Below the pieces are notes generated by a model. It saw nothing but the letters and a program-made list of their open reading frames with translations. It made no database searches and had not been told where the DNA came from. Of a DNA stretch of 32,313 nucleotides, positions 6,426-14,370 are shown in pieces (position 1 is the first letter of the stretch; each line of letters opens with the position of its first letter). This DNA comes from Myxococcales bacterium (GTDB lineage Bacteria; Myxococcota_A; Polyangia; Polyangiales; Polyangiaceae), in assembly GCA_021778125.1 (NCBI GenBank), contig JAJYCT010000018.1, forward strand, positions 1 through 32,313. Reading direction: 5' to 3'. Both the position numbers and the translations under genes were made by a program.

Positions 6426-9400
6426 GCGTGCGCCCCGGCGAGCGGAGCCGCGGCCGCATGCTCCTCTACCTCGGGCGCGCTGCGCTTGGCGAAGAAGAGG
6501 AACATGACCGGGACGAGGAACAGCGAGAGGACCGTCGAGGACGTCAGGCCGCCGACGACCGAGAGCGCGAGCGGCTGGTTGGCCTCGGAGCCGCGCTCGA
6601 GGCCAATCGCGGTCGGGATGAGGCCGATGATCGTGGCGAGGCTGGTCATGGCGATGGGCACGAAGCGCGAGCGCGCGGCCGCGACGATCGCGTCGACCTT
6701 GTCGACGCCCTCGTCGTTGAACCGGCGGTTGGCGTCGTCCACGAGCAGGATGCCGTTGGACACCGCGATCCCGATGACCATCAGGATGCCCATGAGCGCC
6801 GTGATCGAGAAGCCTTGCCCTGCCGCCATCAGCGCCAGGACGATGCCGACGAGCGAGACCGGGATCGTGAAGAGCATGACGAACGGCAACCGCAACGACT
6901 TGAACTGCGACGCCATGATCATGAAGACAACCATGACGGCGAGCCCCAGCGCAAGGCCCAGGCCGCCGAACGTCGTCCGCATCAGATCGACCTGCCCCAC
7001 GAAGCGGACGTCGATGTGCTGCGTGCGGGGGTCCTCCTTCAGCTTCTTCTCCAGCTCCTCCGCCGACGTCCCCAGATCTCGGCCCTCCGTCTGCATGAGG
7101 ACGTGCGCGACACGGGCGAGGTGGTTGCGCTCCACGGCCACGGCGCCGAGCTCGCGCCGGACGTCGCCGTACGCGCGCAGGAGCACGGGCTGCCCGCCCG
7201 GCCCGATGCGCACCGGGAGCCTGCCGAGGGCCTCCGTGTCGGGCACCTGCTCGCCGTCGTACGCCGTCACGACGTAGTACGACTGGCCGTTGTTCCCGTC
7301 GATCCAGACGCCCGGCTTGTTGATGTTCCCGAGCGTCGCCTCGAGCGTCGTCTCGGCGGCGGCCTCGGCGCTCGTGCCAACGAAGCCCGCCTTCGTGCGG
7401 TCCGTGTTGACGTGGACCTCCGGGTAGTCGTTCTGCAGCGAGACCTTCACGTCGCGGACGCCGGGGACGGTCCGGGCCACCTGGGCCACGGCCTGCGCCT
7501 CCTCGTTCAGCTCGGCGAGGTTCTCGTTGTGGACCTCGACGACGAACGGCGCCGTGTAGCCGTTCGCGAAGACGCTCGCGACCAGGCCCCCGGGGTACTG
7601 GAGCACCTCGACGCCGGGGAACTCGCGCGTCACGATCTCCCGGATCTTCACGGCCAGCTCCGACTGCGACAGCTTGCGGTGCTCGGCGTCCGCAAACGCG
7701 AGCTGAAGCGTCCCGGTGTTCGGCGCCACGTTGGTGTTGGTCAGCAGCGCGCGGGCGTTCTGCGGCATGCCGAAGTTCGCGATCGACATCTCGACGGTGT
7801 CGGGGGGTAGCTCCCGGGTGATCGCCTTGCCCATCTCCGCCACGGTCTTGGCCGCGTCCTTCACCGAAACGCCGGCCGCCAGGCGCACGTAGAGCGTGTC
7901 CATCGACTCGTCGATCTCGGGGAAGAACGTGCTCGGCAGGCGCGCCGCCACCCAGCCGGCGGCGACGACCAGCACGATCGACGCGCCGATGATCGTCATC
8001 CGAAACGGGAGGACCTTGCGCAGCGTGCGCGAGTAGCCGTCGGCGACGCTGTCGATGAGGCCCTCGATCGCCTTGCCGACGCGACCGTGCTCCGCGTGCC
8101 CGAGGAAGTAGCGGCACGCCACCGGCGTCACCGCCATGCTCACGAAGTACGACGCGATCATCGCGACCGCGACGGTGATGGCGAGCGGGGCGAAGAGCTT
8201 GCGCGCCAGCCCGGCGAGCAGGACGACCGGCAGCAGCACGGCCATCGTCGTCAGCGTCGACGCGAGCACCGGCAGGGCCACGGCGTTCGTCCCCTTCAGG
8301 GCCGCCTCGGCCGTCGGCATCCCCATGCGCTGGTGCCTGTGGATCGACTCGAGGACGACGACCGCATCGTCGACGAGGCGCCCCATGGCGAGCGTCAGAC
8401 CTCCGAGCGTGAAGGCGTTGAGCGTCTGCCCCGTCGAGTAAAGGACGATGAGCGTGATGGCGAACGACAGGGGGATCGCCACCGAGACGATCATCGTGCC
8501 GCGGAAGCTCTGCAGGAAGAGGAGGATGACGAGCGCGATGAGGACGAGCGCCTGGATGACCTCCTTCTTGAGCCCGTGGTACGTGTTGCGCACGAAGGTC
8601 GACTGGTCGAAGTAGACCTTGGCCTGCATACCCGGCGGCAGATCGTCGAGGCCCTCGACGACCTTCTTGACCGCGTCGACGATCTCGATCGTGTTGCCGC
8701 CCGGGATGCGCAGGACCGCGAGGTACACCGCGTCCTTGCCGTTGACCGCCACCGACTCGGTCTCGGGCGTACCGCCGTCGTCGACGCGCGCGACGTCGTT
8801 GATGAGCACCGGCTTGCCATCGACCACCTTGACCGTGGCCTCGCCGATCGTCGCGACGCGCTTTGGGATCGCGTTCGTGTAGACGTTGGCGTCGAACTTC
8901 GGGGCGAGCAGCTCGCCCGAGGGGAGCAGGGCGTTGGACCGCGCGGCGGCCGCCGCCACGTCGCTGGCCGTCACGTTCCGCGCCTGGGCCTTGAGCGGAT
9001 CGACGACGACGTTGATCTGCCGCATCTGGCCGCCGTACGGCGCAGCGCTCGCGACGCCGGAGATGCCCTCGATGAGAGGCTCCACGTAGTTCATGGAGTA
9101 GTCGTAGAGCTGCGGGCCGGTGTAGCCGGTCCCGCTCACGACCACCTCGCACACGGGCGCGTTGGACGGATCGTACTGAAGAACGAACGGCGGCAGGACG
9201 CCGAGCGATTTGGGGATCGCCGCCATGGCAAACCCCGCCTGCGACTGCACCAGCGTCTGCGCCGAGCTGAGGTCGGTCCCCCACTTCAGCCACACGTAGA
9301 TGACGCTGAAGTTGTTGCGCGACAGGCTCTCGACATGGTCGACGCCCGGCGTCGCGCTCACGTACTTCTCCAGGCGCCAGCTGATCGTCTTCTCGACGTC

Positions 9401-9565
9401 CTTGGCGCCCAGCCCCGGGGCGAGCGTTCCGACGATGAGCACGGGCGGCGTCAGCTCGGGGAACGTGTCGACCGCCATGCGCGGAGTGACGACGAGCGAG
9501 AAGACCACCAGCCCGATGCAGATCATCAGGACCGCGATCGGGTTACGCAGTGACAGGCCGGTCAT
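6422..9565 (-). CDS. RND efflux pump inner-membrane transporter (AcrB/HAE1-like)
   Basis: A 1047-residue proton-driven exporter of the RND superfamily, forming a trimer in the inner membrane. It starts MTGLSLRNPIAVLMICIGLVV (TM1). The large periplasmic loops carry porter domains, and there is a second half-repeat. TM4 contains GRLVDDAVVVLES with the adjacent aspartates D399-D400, the pair used for proton relay in AcrB-type hydrophobe pumps. Heavy-metal pumps of the CusA type usually have a single Asp there, so drug, solvent or lipid-like substrates are more likely than metal. Other family blocks are QSFRGTMIVSVAIPLSF, the GILMVIGIAVSNGILLVDDANRR segment (split at 20) and the C-terminal LVPVMFLFF. 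Its ATG overlaps the stop of the adaptor gene (ATGA). Confidence 0.94.
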   Translation of the reverse strand: MTGLSLRNPIAVLMICIGLVVFSLVVTPRMAVDTFPELTPPVLIVGTLAPGLGAKDVEKTISWRLEKYVSATPGVDHVESLSRNNFSVIYVWLKWGTDLSSAQTLVQSQAGFAMAAIPKSLGVLPPFVLQYDPSNAPVCEVVVSGTGYTGPQLYDYSMNYVEPLIEGISGVASAAPYGGQMRQINVVVDPLKAQARNVTASDVAAAAARSNALLPSGELLAPKFDANVYTNAIPKRVATIGEATVKVVDGKPVLINDVARVDDGGTPETESVAVNGKDAVYLAVLRIPGGNTIEIVDAVKKVVEGLDDLPPGMQAKVYFDQSTFVRNTYHGLKKEVIQALVLIALVILLFLQSFRGTMIVSVAIPLSFAITLIVLYSTGQTLNAFTLGGLTLAMGRLVDDAVVVLESIHRHQRMGMPTAEAALKGTNAVALPVLASTLTTMAVLLPVVLLAGLARKLFAPLAITVAVAMIASYFVSMAVTPVACRYFLGHAEHGRVGKAIEGLIDSVADGYSRTLRKVLPFRMTIIGASIVLVVAAGWVAARLPSTFFPEIDESMDTLYVRLAAGVSVKDAAKTVAEMGKAITRELPPDTVEMSIANFGMPQNARALLTNTNVAPNTGTLQLAFADAEHRKLSQSELAVKIREIVTREFPGVEVLQYPGGLVASVFANGYTAPFVVEVHNENLAELNEEAQAVAQVARTVPGVRDVKVSLQNDYPEVHVNTDRTKAGFVGTSAEAAAETTLEATLGNINKPGVWIDGNNGQSYYVVTAYDGEQVPDTEALGRLPVRIGPGGQPVLLRAYGDVRRELGAVAVERNHLARVAHVLMQTEGRDLGTSAEELEKKLKEDPRTQHIDVRFVGQVDLMRTTFGGLGLALGLAVMVVFMIMASQFKSLRLPFVMLFTIPVSLVGIVLALMAAGQGFSITALMGILMVIGIAVSNGILLVDDANRRFNDEGVDKVDAIVAAARSRFVPIAMTSLATIIGLIPTAIGLERGSEANQPLALSVVGGLTSSTVLSLFLVPVMFLFFAKRSAPEVEEHAAAAPLAGAHA

Positions 9566-10794
9566 TTCTGCGGCTCCTTGGCCGCGGCGGCCTCTGCGGT
9601 CGCGTCGAAGGAGACGACCTTCGGCGTCACGGCGTCGCCGTCGTCGAGCACCGCGCGGCCCTCGGTGACGACCTGCGTGCCCGGCTTGAGCGTCGCGTCG
9701 AGGTACAGCGTGCCGCCGCGCTCGCCCTCCACGTGGAACGTCGACTTGTGCGCCACTCCCTTGTCGACCACGAAGAGGACCGCCTTGCTGCCGCTGATCG
9801 CGGCGGCGCTCAGCGGGATCGCCGTCGTCGGACGCGGCTGGCCGACCTCGATGCGCGCTTCTCCCGTGGTGTTCACCGGCATCTGGCGCTGCGGGTCGGG
9901 CATGTCGACCTCGACGTGGACCGTGCGGGTGTCGGGGTCGGCGCTCGGCGACCGCCGCGAGATGGCGCCGCTGAAGGACTGTCCGGTCGCGATCACGGCT
10001 ACAGAGATCGCGCTGCTGGGTGCGACGATGTCGAAGTCCGTCTCCGGGACGTCGAAGGTCATGCGCACGATGTTCCGGTCGACCACCGAGACGATCGCGG
10101 TGCCGGGACGGACGAACGCGCCGGGGTCGATCGTGCGCGTCGCGATCTCCCCGTCGAAGGGCGAGCGCATGATGCAATCGCTCACCTCGAGGGTCATCGA
10201 GGCCAGCTTGGCGCGCTGCGACGCGAGCTGTGCCTCCTCGGCAACGCTCTGGGCCTCCTTCTGCTCGGCCTCGTTGGGCGACACGAAGCCGCCTTCGAGC
10301 ATCGACTTGAGGCGCGCCGACTCGTCGGCGACCGCGCGCTGACGCGCGTCGATGGCGCGCGCCTCGGCGGCGACGGCCTGGCTGGCCGCGGTGGCGTTGC
10401 GGCAGTCGAGCGTGGCGATGACCTCGTCGCGCTTGACGACGGCGCCGGGACGCACCAGGACCGTGTCGACGTACGCGGAGACGAACTGGGGTCCCACGTG
10501 CGCCTCGATCCAGGGACGCAGCGTACCGATGTACACGCGCGAGTCGCGGTACGGCGTCAGCTGGGCCGCGATCACGGTGACGGGCTTTCCCGTCGACGAC
10601 ATCGCGACATGGTTGACCCGCGACTCGGCGCGGTGGACGAGAAGCCCTCCCGCGACGAGCACCGCCGCCACGCCGGCGGCGACGAAGAGCGGCACGGCCA
10701 CCGAGCGCGTCGGACTCTGCACGGGGGCCTGGACGGGGGGGGCGGACTGCGATTTCACGGGCTCGGTCACTCTCTTGATCTCCTGGAACGTCAC
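9562..10794 (-). CDS. RND efflux periplasmic adaptor (membrane fusion protein)
   Basis: A 410-residue HlyD/AcrA-type adaptor linking the RND pump to the outer-membrane channel. It has an N-terminal cytoplasmic stretch, one anchor helix at ~31-53 (SVAVPLFVAAGVAAVLVAGG), a lipoyl half-motif (YVDTVLVRPGAVVKRDEVIA), and an alpha-hairpin rich in Ala/Glu/Gln (~140-200). These are followed by the second lipoyl half (CIMRSPFDGEIATRTIDPGA) and a beta-barrel with the RTVHVEVDMPDP strand. The GTG at 10794 overlaps the TolC-like stop (GTGA) and has GGAGGGG immediately upstream, which fixes the start. No lipobox is seen, so it is held by the helix rather than a lipid. Confidence 0.92.
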   Translation of the reverse strand: MTFQEIKRVTEPVKSQSAPPVQAPVQSPTRSVAVPLFVAAGVAAVLVAGGLLVHRAESRVNHVAMSSTGKPVTVIAAQLTPYRDSRVYIGTLRPWIEAHVGPQFVSAYVDTVLVRPGAVVKRDEVIATLDCRNATAASQAVAAEARAIDARQRAVADESARLKSMLEGGFVSPNEAEQKEAQSVAEEAQLASQRAKLASMTLEVSDCIMRSPFDGEIATRTIDPGAFVRPGTAIVSVVDRNIVRMTFDVPETDFDIVAPSSAISVAVIATGQSFSGAISRRSPSADPDTRTVHVEVDMPDPQRQMPVNTTGEARIEVGQPRPTTAIPLSAAAISGSKAVLFVVDKGVAHKSTFHVEGERGGTLYLDATLKPGTQVVTEGRAVLDDGDAVTPKVVSFDATAEAAAAKEPQK

Positions 10795-12227
10795 AGCCCC
10801 TCCGCAATAGCGCGCCCGAACGCAGCACGCGCGCGGGCGAGTTCGAACTCGCCGAGGGCGAGCTGTATTTCGGCGTCCGTGCGGACCGCCTCGGCGTCCG
10901 CGAGCTCGACGGCGTTGCCGATCCCCGATCGGAACCGCGCGTCGGCCTGGTCGTAGTTGGCCCTCGCCGCGATGACCTCGTTCTGGATCGCCGCGAGCGC
11001 GGCGCGGGCCACGAGCACCTGCGCGTGGGTCTCGCGCACGTTGGCCACATCCTGCAGGCGCGCCGCGTCGATCTCGTCGCGGCGGACCGTCTCCTCGGTG
11101 CGCGAGGCGTCGCGACGCGCGGCGATCGTGCCGTCGAACAGCGGCCACGACAGCACGAGGCCCGCGTCCCAGTTCGGGATGCTCGGGAGGAAGCCGTCGC
11201 CGGCCGGAACGCCACCGGTCGTCGGGTCCGCGCCCCCGGCGCGCCCGGAGAGGGTAGCGGTGAGCGAGACGTCGGGTCGCAGCAGGGCTCCGACGGCGCG
11301 CGTCTTGTCCTCCGCGGCCTTGAGCCCGGAGAGCGCCTGGGCGAGCACCGGGTCGCGGGTCTGGGCCATCTGGATGGCCTCGGCGAGCGTCGGCATGTCC
11401 GTCGGCTGCGGCGTGTCCCCGACCACGTCCACGGCGGGCTCGGTAGACCCGATGGCGGCGGCGAGCACGGCCTGGGAGACCACGACTCCGCCCTCCGCGC
11501 GGATGCGCCCCACGTCGAAGCGAGCCAGGTTCGCCTCCTCGCGCGTGAGGTCGATGGGCGAGCGCAGCCCGGAGTCGACCCCGCGCTTGGCGTAATCCCG
11601 GTGCACCTTCGCGCGGTCGTAGGCCTCCTCCGAGGCCCGGACGATCGCCTTCGCGGCGAGCACGGCGAAGTACGCCTCTTCGACGCCGAGCTCCACCTCG
11701 AGCCGCGTCGTGTCGGCCCGGTGCTTCTCGACGTCCACGAGCGCGTCCGAGGCGGCGCGCTGCGCCCCGATCCGTCCGAAGTCGAAGACCTCCTGCCGGA
11801 TGGCGGCGCCGACCAGCGTGGACGCTGAAGGCGCCCACGTCGCCGCGGAGGGGGAGGCCACGGTAGAGGTGGCGCCGATTCTCGGGATGTCCAGCCAGCT
11901 CGGCGCCGTGTACGTGGCGGTCGTGTTGTTCGCGGTCATCCCGTAGATCTGCGCGGTGATGCCGATGGTCGGCTTCCACTGGCCGGTCGGGATCGCCGTC
12001 TCGGCCTCCCGCGTCGCCACGCGGGACAGGGCCGCGTGGATCGCCGGCTGATGCTCGCGGGCGTAGGCCAGCGCTTCCGGCAGCGTCAGAGTCCGCATCG
12101 AGGTGGGAGCGTCCGGGACGGGCCGCACCGGCGCTTCCTCTGCCGCCGCCACGGGCGCCAGCAGAGCCACGGCCGAACAGACGAGGGGGCGCGTCAGCGG
12201 CAGAAACCAGCGCGAGGGGAGGACCAT
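10791..12227 (-). CDS. TolC-family outer-membrane efflux channel
   Basis: Outer-membrane factor of the tripartite pump, ~478 residues. A signal peptide (MVLPSRWFLPLTRP then a hydrophobic core ending VAAAEE) is followed by two OEP repeats. Each has a LPEALAYAREHQPAI or LAEAIQMAQTRDPVL helix start and long Ala-rich helices. The first contains IRQEVFDFGRIGAQR and the second LSWPLFDGTIAARRD, the paired strand-plus-helix motif of the family. The ATG at 12227 is chosen for its compact signal peptide. ATG 12242 and GTG 12281 are in frame, and none has a clear ribosome site. It is the first gene of the minus-strand efflux operon and diverges from the sensor kinase at 12445. Confidence 0.9.
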   Translation of the reverse strand: MVLPSRWFLPLTRPLVCSAVALLAPVAAAEEAPVRPVPDAPTSMRTLTLPEALAYAREHQPAIHAALSRVATREAETAIPTGQWKPTIGITAQIYGMTANNTTATYTAPSWLDIPRIGATSTVASPSAATWAPSASTLVGAAIRQEVFDFGRIGAQRAASDALVDVEKHRADTTRLEVELGVEEAYFAVLAAKAIVRASEEAYDRAKVHRDYAKRGVDSGLRSPIDLTREEANLARFDVGRIRAEGGVVVSQAVLAAAIGSTEPAVDVVGDTPQPTDMPTLAEAIQMAQTRDPVLAQALSGLKAAEDKTRAVGALLRPDVSLTATLSGRAGGADPTTGGVPAGDGFLPSIPNWDAGLVLSWPLFDGTIAARRDASRTEETVRRDEIDAARLQDVANVRETHAQVLVARAALAAIQNEVIAARANYDQADARFRSGIGNAVELADAEAVRTDAEIQLALGEFELARARAAFGRAIAEGL

Positions 12228-12243
12228 GAGCTGGGTGTGCATA

Positions 12244-12259
12244 GGCAGAAGCCATGCCA
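12244..12259 (-). promoter_or_regulatory. Candidate sigma-54 (-24/-12) promoter of the efflux operon
   Basis: On the minus strand TGGCATG-GCTT-CTGCC has GG and GC separated by exactly 10 nt, as sigma-54 promoters require. Transcription would start near 12233, just before the ATG at 12227. The conserved palindrome at 12323-12355 lies about 106 bp upstream of that point, a usual distance for an enhancer-binding activator. The match is short, so this is tentative. Confidence 0.35.
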
Positions 12260-12322
12260 CGTCCGCGGGCTCCGGGGCCACTGCCTTCTTCTTCTTCGCT
12301 CGTGGTGCCGCGGGCCGCGTCC

Positions 12323-12355
12323 GGGAAATTCTCCTCGAAGGGCGGAGTTTTTCCC
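12323..12355. promoter_or_regulatory. Conserved quasi-palindrome, copy A (divergent efflux/sensor promoter region)
   Basis: GGGAAATTCTCC, 9-nt spacer, GGAGTTTTTCCC. The arms match as an inverted repeat at 10 of 12 positions. The same element recurs at 20743-20774 and 23400-23431. It lies roughly midway between the efflux operon and the histidine kinase gene, so it could control both. Probably a dimeric activator or repressor site. Confidence 0.6.
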
Positions 12356-12410
12356 TGGTGATCCGCGGCGGTCCGGCCTTTCATTCACGGTTCGCCCTCG
12401 CGCGCACGCT

Positions 12411-12425
12411 TGGCGCGCCCGTTGC
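12411..12425 (+). promoter_or_regulatory. Candidate sigma-54 (-24/-12) promoter of the histidine kinase gene
   Basis: TGGCGCG-CCCG-TTGC fits the TGGCACG-N4-TTGC pattern with the required GG-N10-GC spacing. The start would be near 12437, leaving only about 8 nt before the ATG at 12445, which has no Shine-Dalgarno. Palindrome copy A is centred about 98 bp upstream of the predicted start. Confidence 0.38.
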
Positions 12426-12444
12426 GTGTGAGACGCCGCCACCG

Positions 12445-13995
12445 ATGGTTCCGACGAGTTCCCAGAGCGCGCCTCCGCCTTCCGGGCGTTCGAACGCTCG
12501 GAGCTGGCCGCTCGTCGCCTGGATGCTGGCGGCCATCGCAGTCGTCACCGGTCTGGCGTGGTGGGACGAGCAGCGCGAAGCTGATGCGGCGCTTCGCGAC
12601 CTCGAGAACGAGCAGTCGGTCCTGGCCACGAGCCTCGCCGGGACGCTACGCGCCAATCTCGGGATCCTGGAGCGCGACGCACGCCTCGCGGGCGAGCACG
12701 GCGCGGGCATCCTGGGCGCGCGCTATGCGCCGGCGCTGGTGCGCTCCGCCGGGGCGCCACGCGCGAGCGCGAGCGACCCGGCGCGCATGCTCATCAGCGT
12801 CCCCATCGACGGCGGAAGGCTCGTCGATCTCGGCGTCCTTCCGCGCGACCTCCTCGATCGCGACCAACGCCTCGGCCGTCCAGGCGAGCTCCAGGTGCTC
12901 GTCGCAGCCCCGCACGAGACGGCGCTTCGCCTGGTCGACGGCACGGTGGTGGGCACCGCCGCCGTGCGCGACGCGCTCGACCGCGGTCTGCCCGCGCTGC
13001 GCCTGGCGCCCTCCGACGCCGTGGACGTGGGCCTGCCGGCGCGCACGTCGATGGTGGGCATGGCGGCCGTCGACGCGGGGGAGCTCGGGCGCTGGGGCGT
13101 CGCCTCCGTCGCGTCTGCCGCGCGCGAGCGCGACCGCGAGAAGCGGGCCATCTGGCGGCTCATCCTGGGGGTCTTCGTCACGTCGGGGCTCGTGATCGCC
13201 TTCGGGGGAACCGCGCTGCGACGGCAGCGCAAGGAGCTCGAGCTCCAGCGGGAGCTGGCCGTGGCCGAGGCGCAGCGGCAGCGCGACGAGGAGCTGGGGC
13301 GCGCCGAGCGCGTCGCCACCATGGGGACCTTCGCGATGGGGATCGCCCACGAAGCGTCCACGCCACTGGCCGTCATCGTCGGCCGAGCGGAGCAGCTCCT
13401 CGCCCGCCTGAAGGACGACGAGCGCGCCGAGCGCAGCGTCCAGACGATCCTCACGCAGGCGGATCGCATCCAGAACATCATCCGGCGCTTCCTCGACATG
13501 GCCCGCGGCGGCCCGCCGGCGCTCGAGCGGGTGGACCCCGCCACCGTCGTGCGCGCAGCGACGAGCGCCGTCGAGCACCGCTTCGCGAAGGCGCACGTGA
13601 CGCTGGCGGCCGACGTCCCGGCGACGATGCCGGCCATCCAGTGCGACCGCGACCTGCTGGAGCAGGCCGTCGTCAATCTCCTGCTCAATGCCTGCGAGGC
13701 GTGCCAGGCCGGAGGTCGGGTCGAGGTCACGGCCCGGGCGGACGCCGAACAGGTGGCGTTCGTGGTGACCGACAACGGGGCGGGCATCAGCGCCGAGAAC
13801 GCGTCCCGCGCCAAGGAGCCGTTCTTCACCACCAAGCCGCACGGCGCCGGTACGGGACTCGGCCTCGCCATCGCCACCGAGATCGTCAAGAGCCACAGGG
13901 GCGAGCTCTCGATCGCGCCGCACACCGATCACGGGACGCGAGCGCTCATCGAGATACCGATCGCCACGGGAGGCGCAAATGCGAGAGCCGTCTGA
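12445..13995 (+). CDS. Membrane sensor histidine kinase
   Basis: A 516-residue two-component sensor. TM helices lie at ~21-40 and ~236-256 and enclose a periplasmic sensor domain of ~195 residues of unrecognised type. A coiled linker (~258-290) leads to the dimerisation domain with phospho-acceptor His 302 in AHEASTPLAV. The ATPase domain has the N box (N411, N415 in NLLLNACEA), G1 DNGAGI (443-448), the EPFFTTK F-box and G2 GTGLGL (469-474). It starts at ATG 12445; longer in-frame starts run into the divergent promoter. It overlaps the receiver gene by 17 bp and is divergent from the RND efflux operon. Its signal is unknown; the neighbouring pump and chromate-type transporter suggest a toxic-compound sensor. 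Confidence 0.92.
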   Translation: MVPTSSQSAPPPSGRSNARSWPLVAWMLAAIAVVTGLAWWDEQREADAALRDLENEQSVLATSLAGTLRANLGILERDARLAGEHGAGILGARYAPALVRSAGAPRASASDPARMLISVPIDGGRLVDLGVLPRDLLDRDQRLGRPGELQVLVAAPHETALRLVDGTVVGTAAVRDALDRGLPALRLAPSDAVDVGLPARTSMVGMAAVDAGELGRWGVASVASAARERDREKRAIWRLILGVFVTSGLVIAFGGTALRRQRKELELQRELAVAEAQRQRDEELGRAERVATMGTFAMGIAHEASTPLAVIVGRAEQLLARLKDDERAERSVQTILTQADRIQNIIRRFLDMARGGPPALERVDPATVVRAATSAVEHRFAKAHVTLAADVPATMPAIQCDRDLLEQAVVNLLLNACEACQAGGRVEVTARADAEQVAFVVTDNGAGISAENASRAKEPFFTTKPHGAGTGLGLAIATEIVKSHRGELSIAPHTDHGTRALIEIPIATGGANARAV

Positions 13996-14362
13996 ACAAA
14001 CGCGCGTCCTGGTCGTCGACGATCGCCCCGAGATGGCCGACATGCTGGCAGACGATCTCCGCGATCGAGGCTACGATAGCCTCGCGGTGACGTCGGGCAC
14101 GGAGGCCCTCCGGATGCTGCAGACCGAGCGGATCGACGCGCTGGTGACCGACGTGCGCATGCCCGAGGTCGACGGGCTGGCGCTCCTGCGCGCCTCGGTC
14201 CGGCTGGACCCCTCGCGCCCGGTCATCATGATGACCGCCTACGGCACGCTCGACACGGCGATCGAAGCGAGCAGCGAGGGCGCGTACCACTACCTCGTCA
14301 AGCCGTTCCGCCTCGAGGAGCTCGTACAGATCCTGCGCCAAGCTCTGGGGCGACGCGGATAG
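13979..14362 (+). CDS. Receiver-only response regulator
   Basis: A 127-residue CheY-like receiver with no output domain. The acidic pocket is D14-D15 (VVDDR), the phospho-acceptor is D58 (TDVRMPEVDG), the switch Thr is T86 (MMTAYGT), and the conserved Lys is K108 (YLVKPF). The sequence style (MTAYGTLDTAIEA, GAYHYLVKPF) is that of NtrC-class receivers, although the AAA+ and DNA-binding domains are absent and the frame ends cleanly after the last helix. The start is fixed by GGAGG 5 nt upstream. It overlaps the kinase gene, so it is the probable partner of that kinase. It must act through another protein or a phosphorelay. ChrA follows after 8 bp. Confidence 0.9.
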   Translation: MREPSEQTRVLVVDDRPEMADMLADDLRDRGYDSLAVTSGTEALRMLQTERIDALVTDVRMPEVDGLALLRASVRLDPSRPVIMMTAYGTLDTAIEASSEGAYHYLVKPFRLEELVQILRQALGRRG

Positions 14363-14370
14363 CCCAAGCG

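Noticed and set aside
12281-12445. Longer versions of the sensor kinase (from 12103) and TolC-like gene (to 12384).
   Set aside because: They would overlap across the divergent promoter region and place long Arg-rich stretches before the signal/TM segments.
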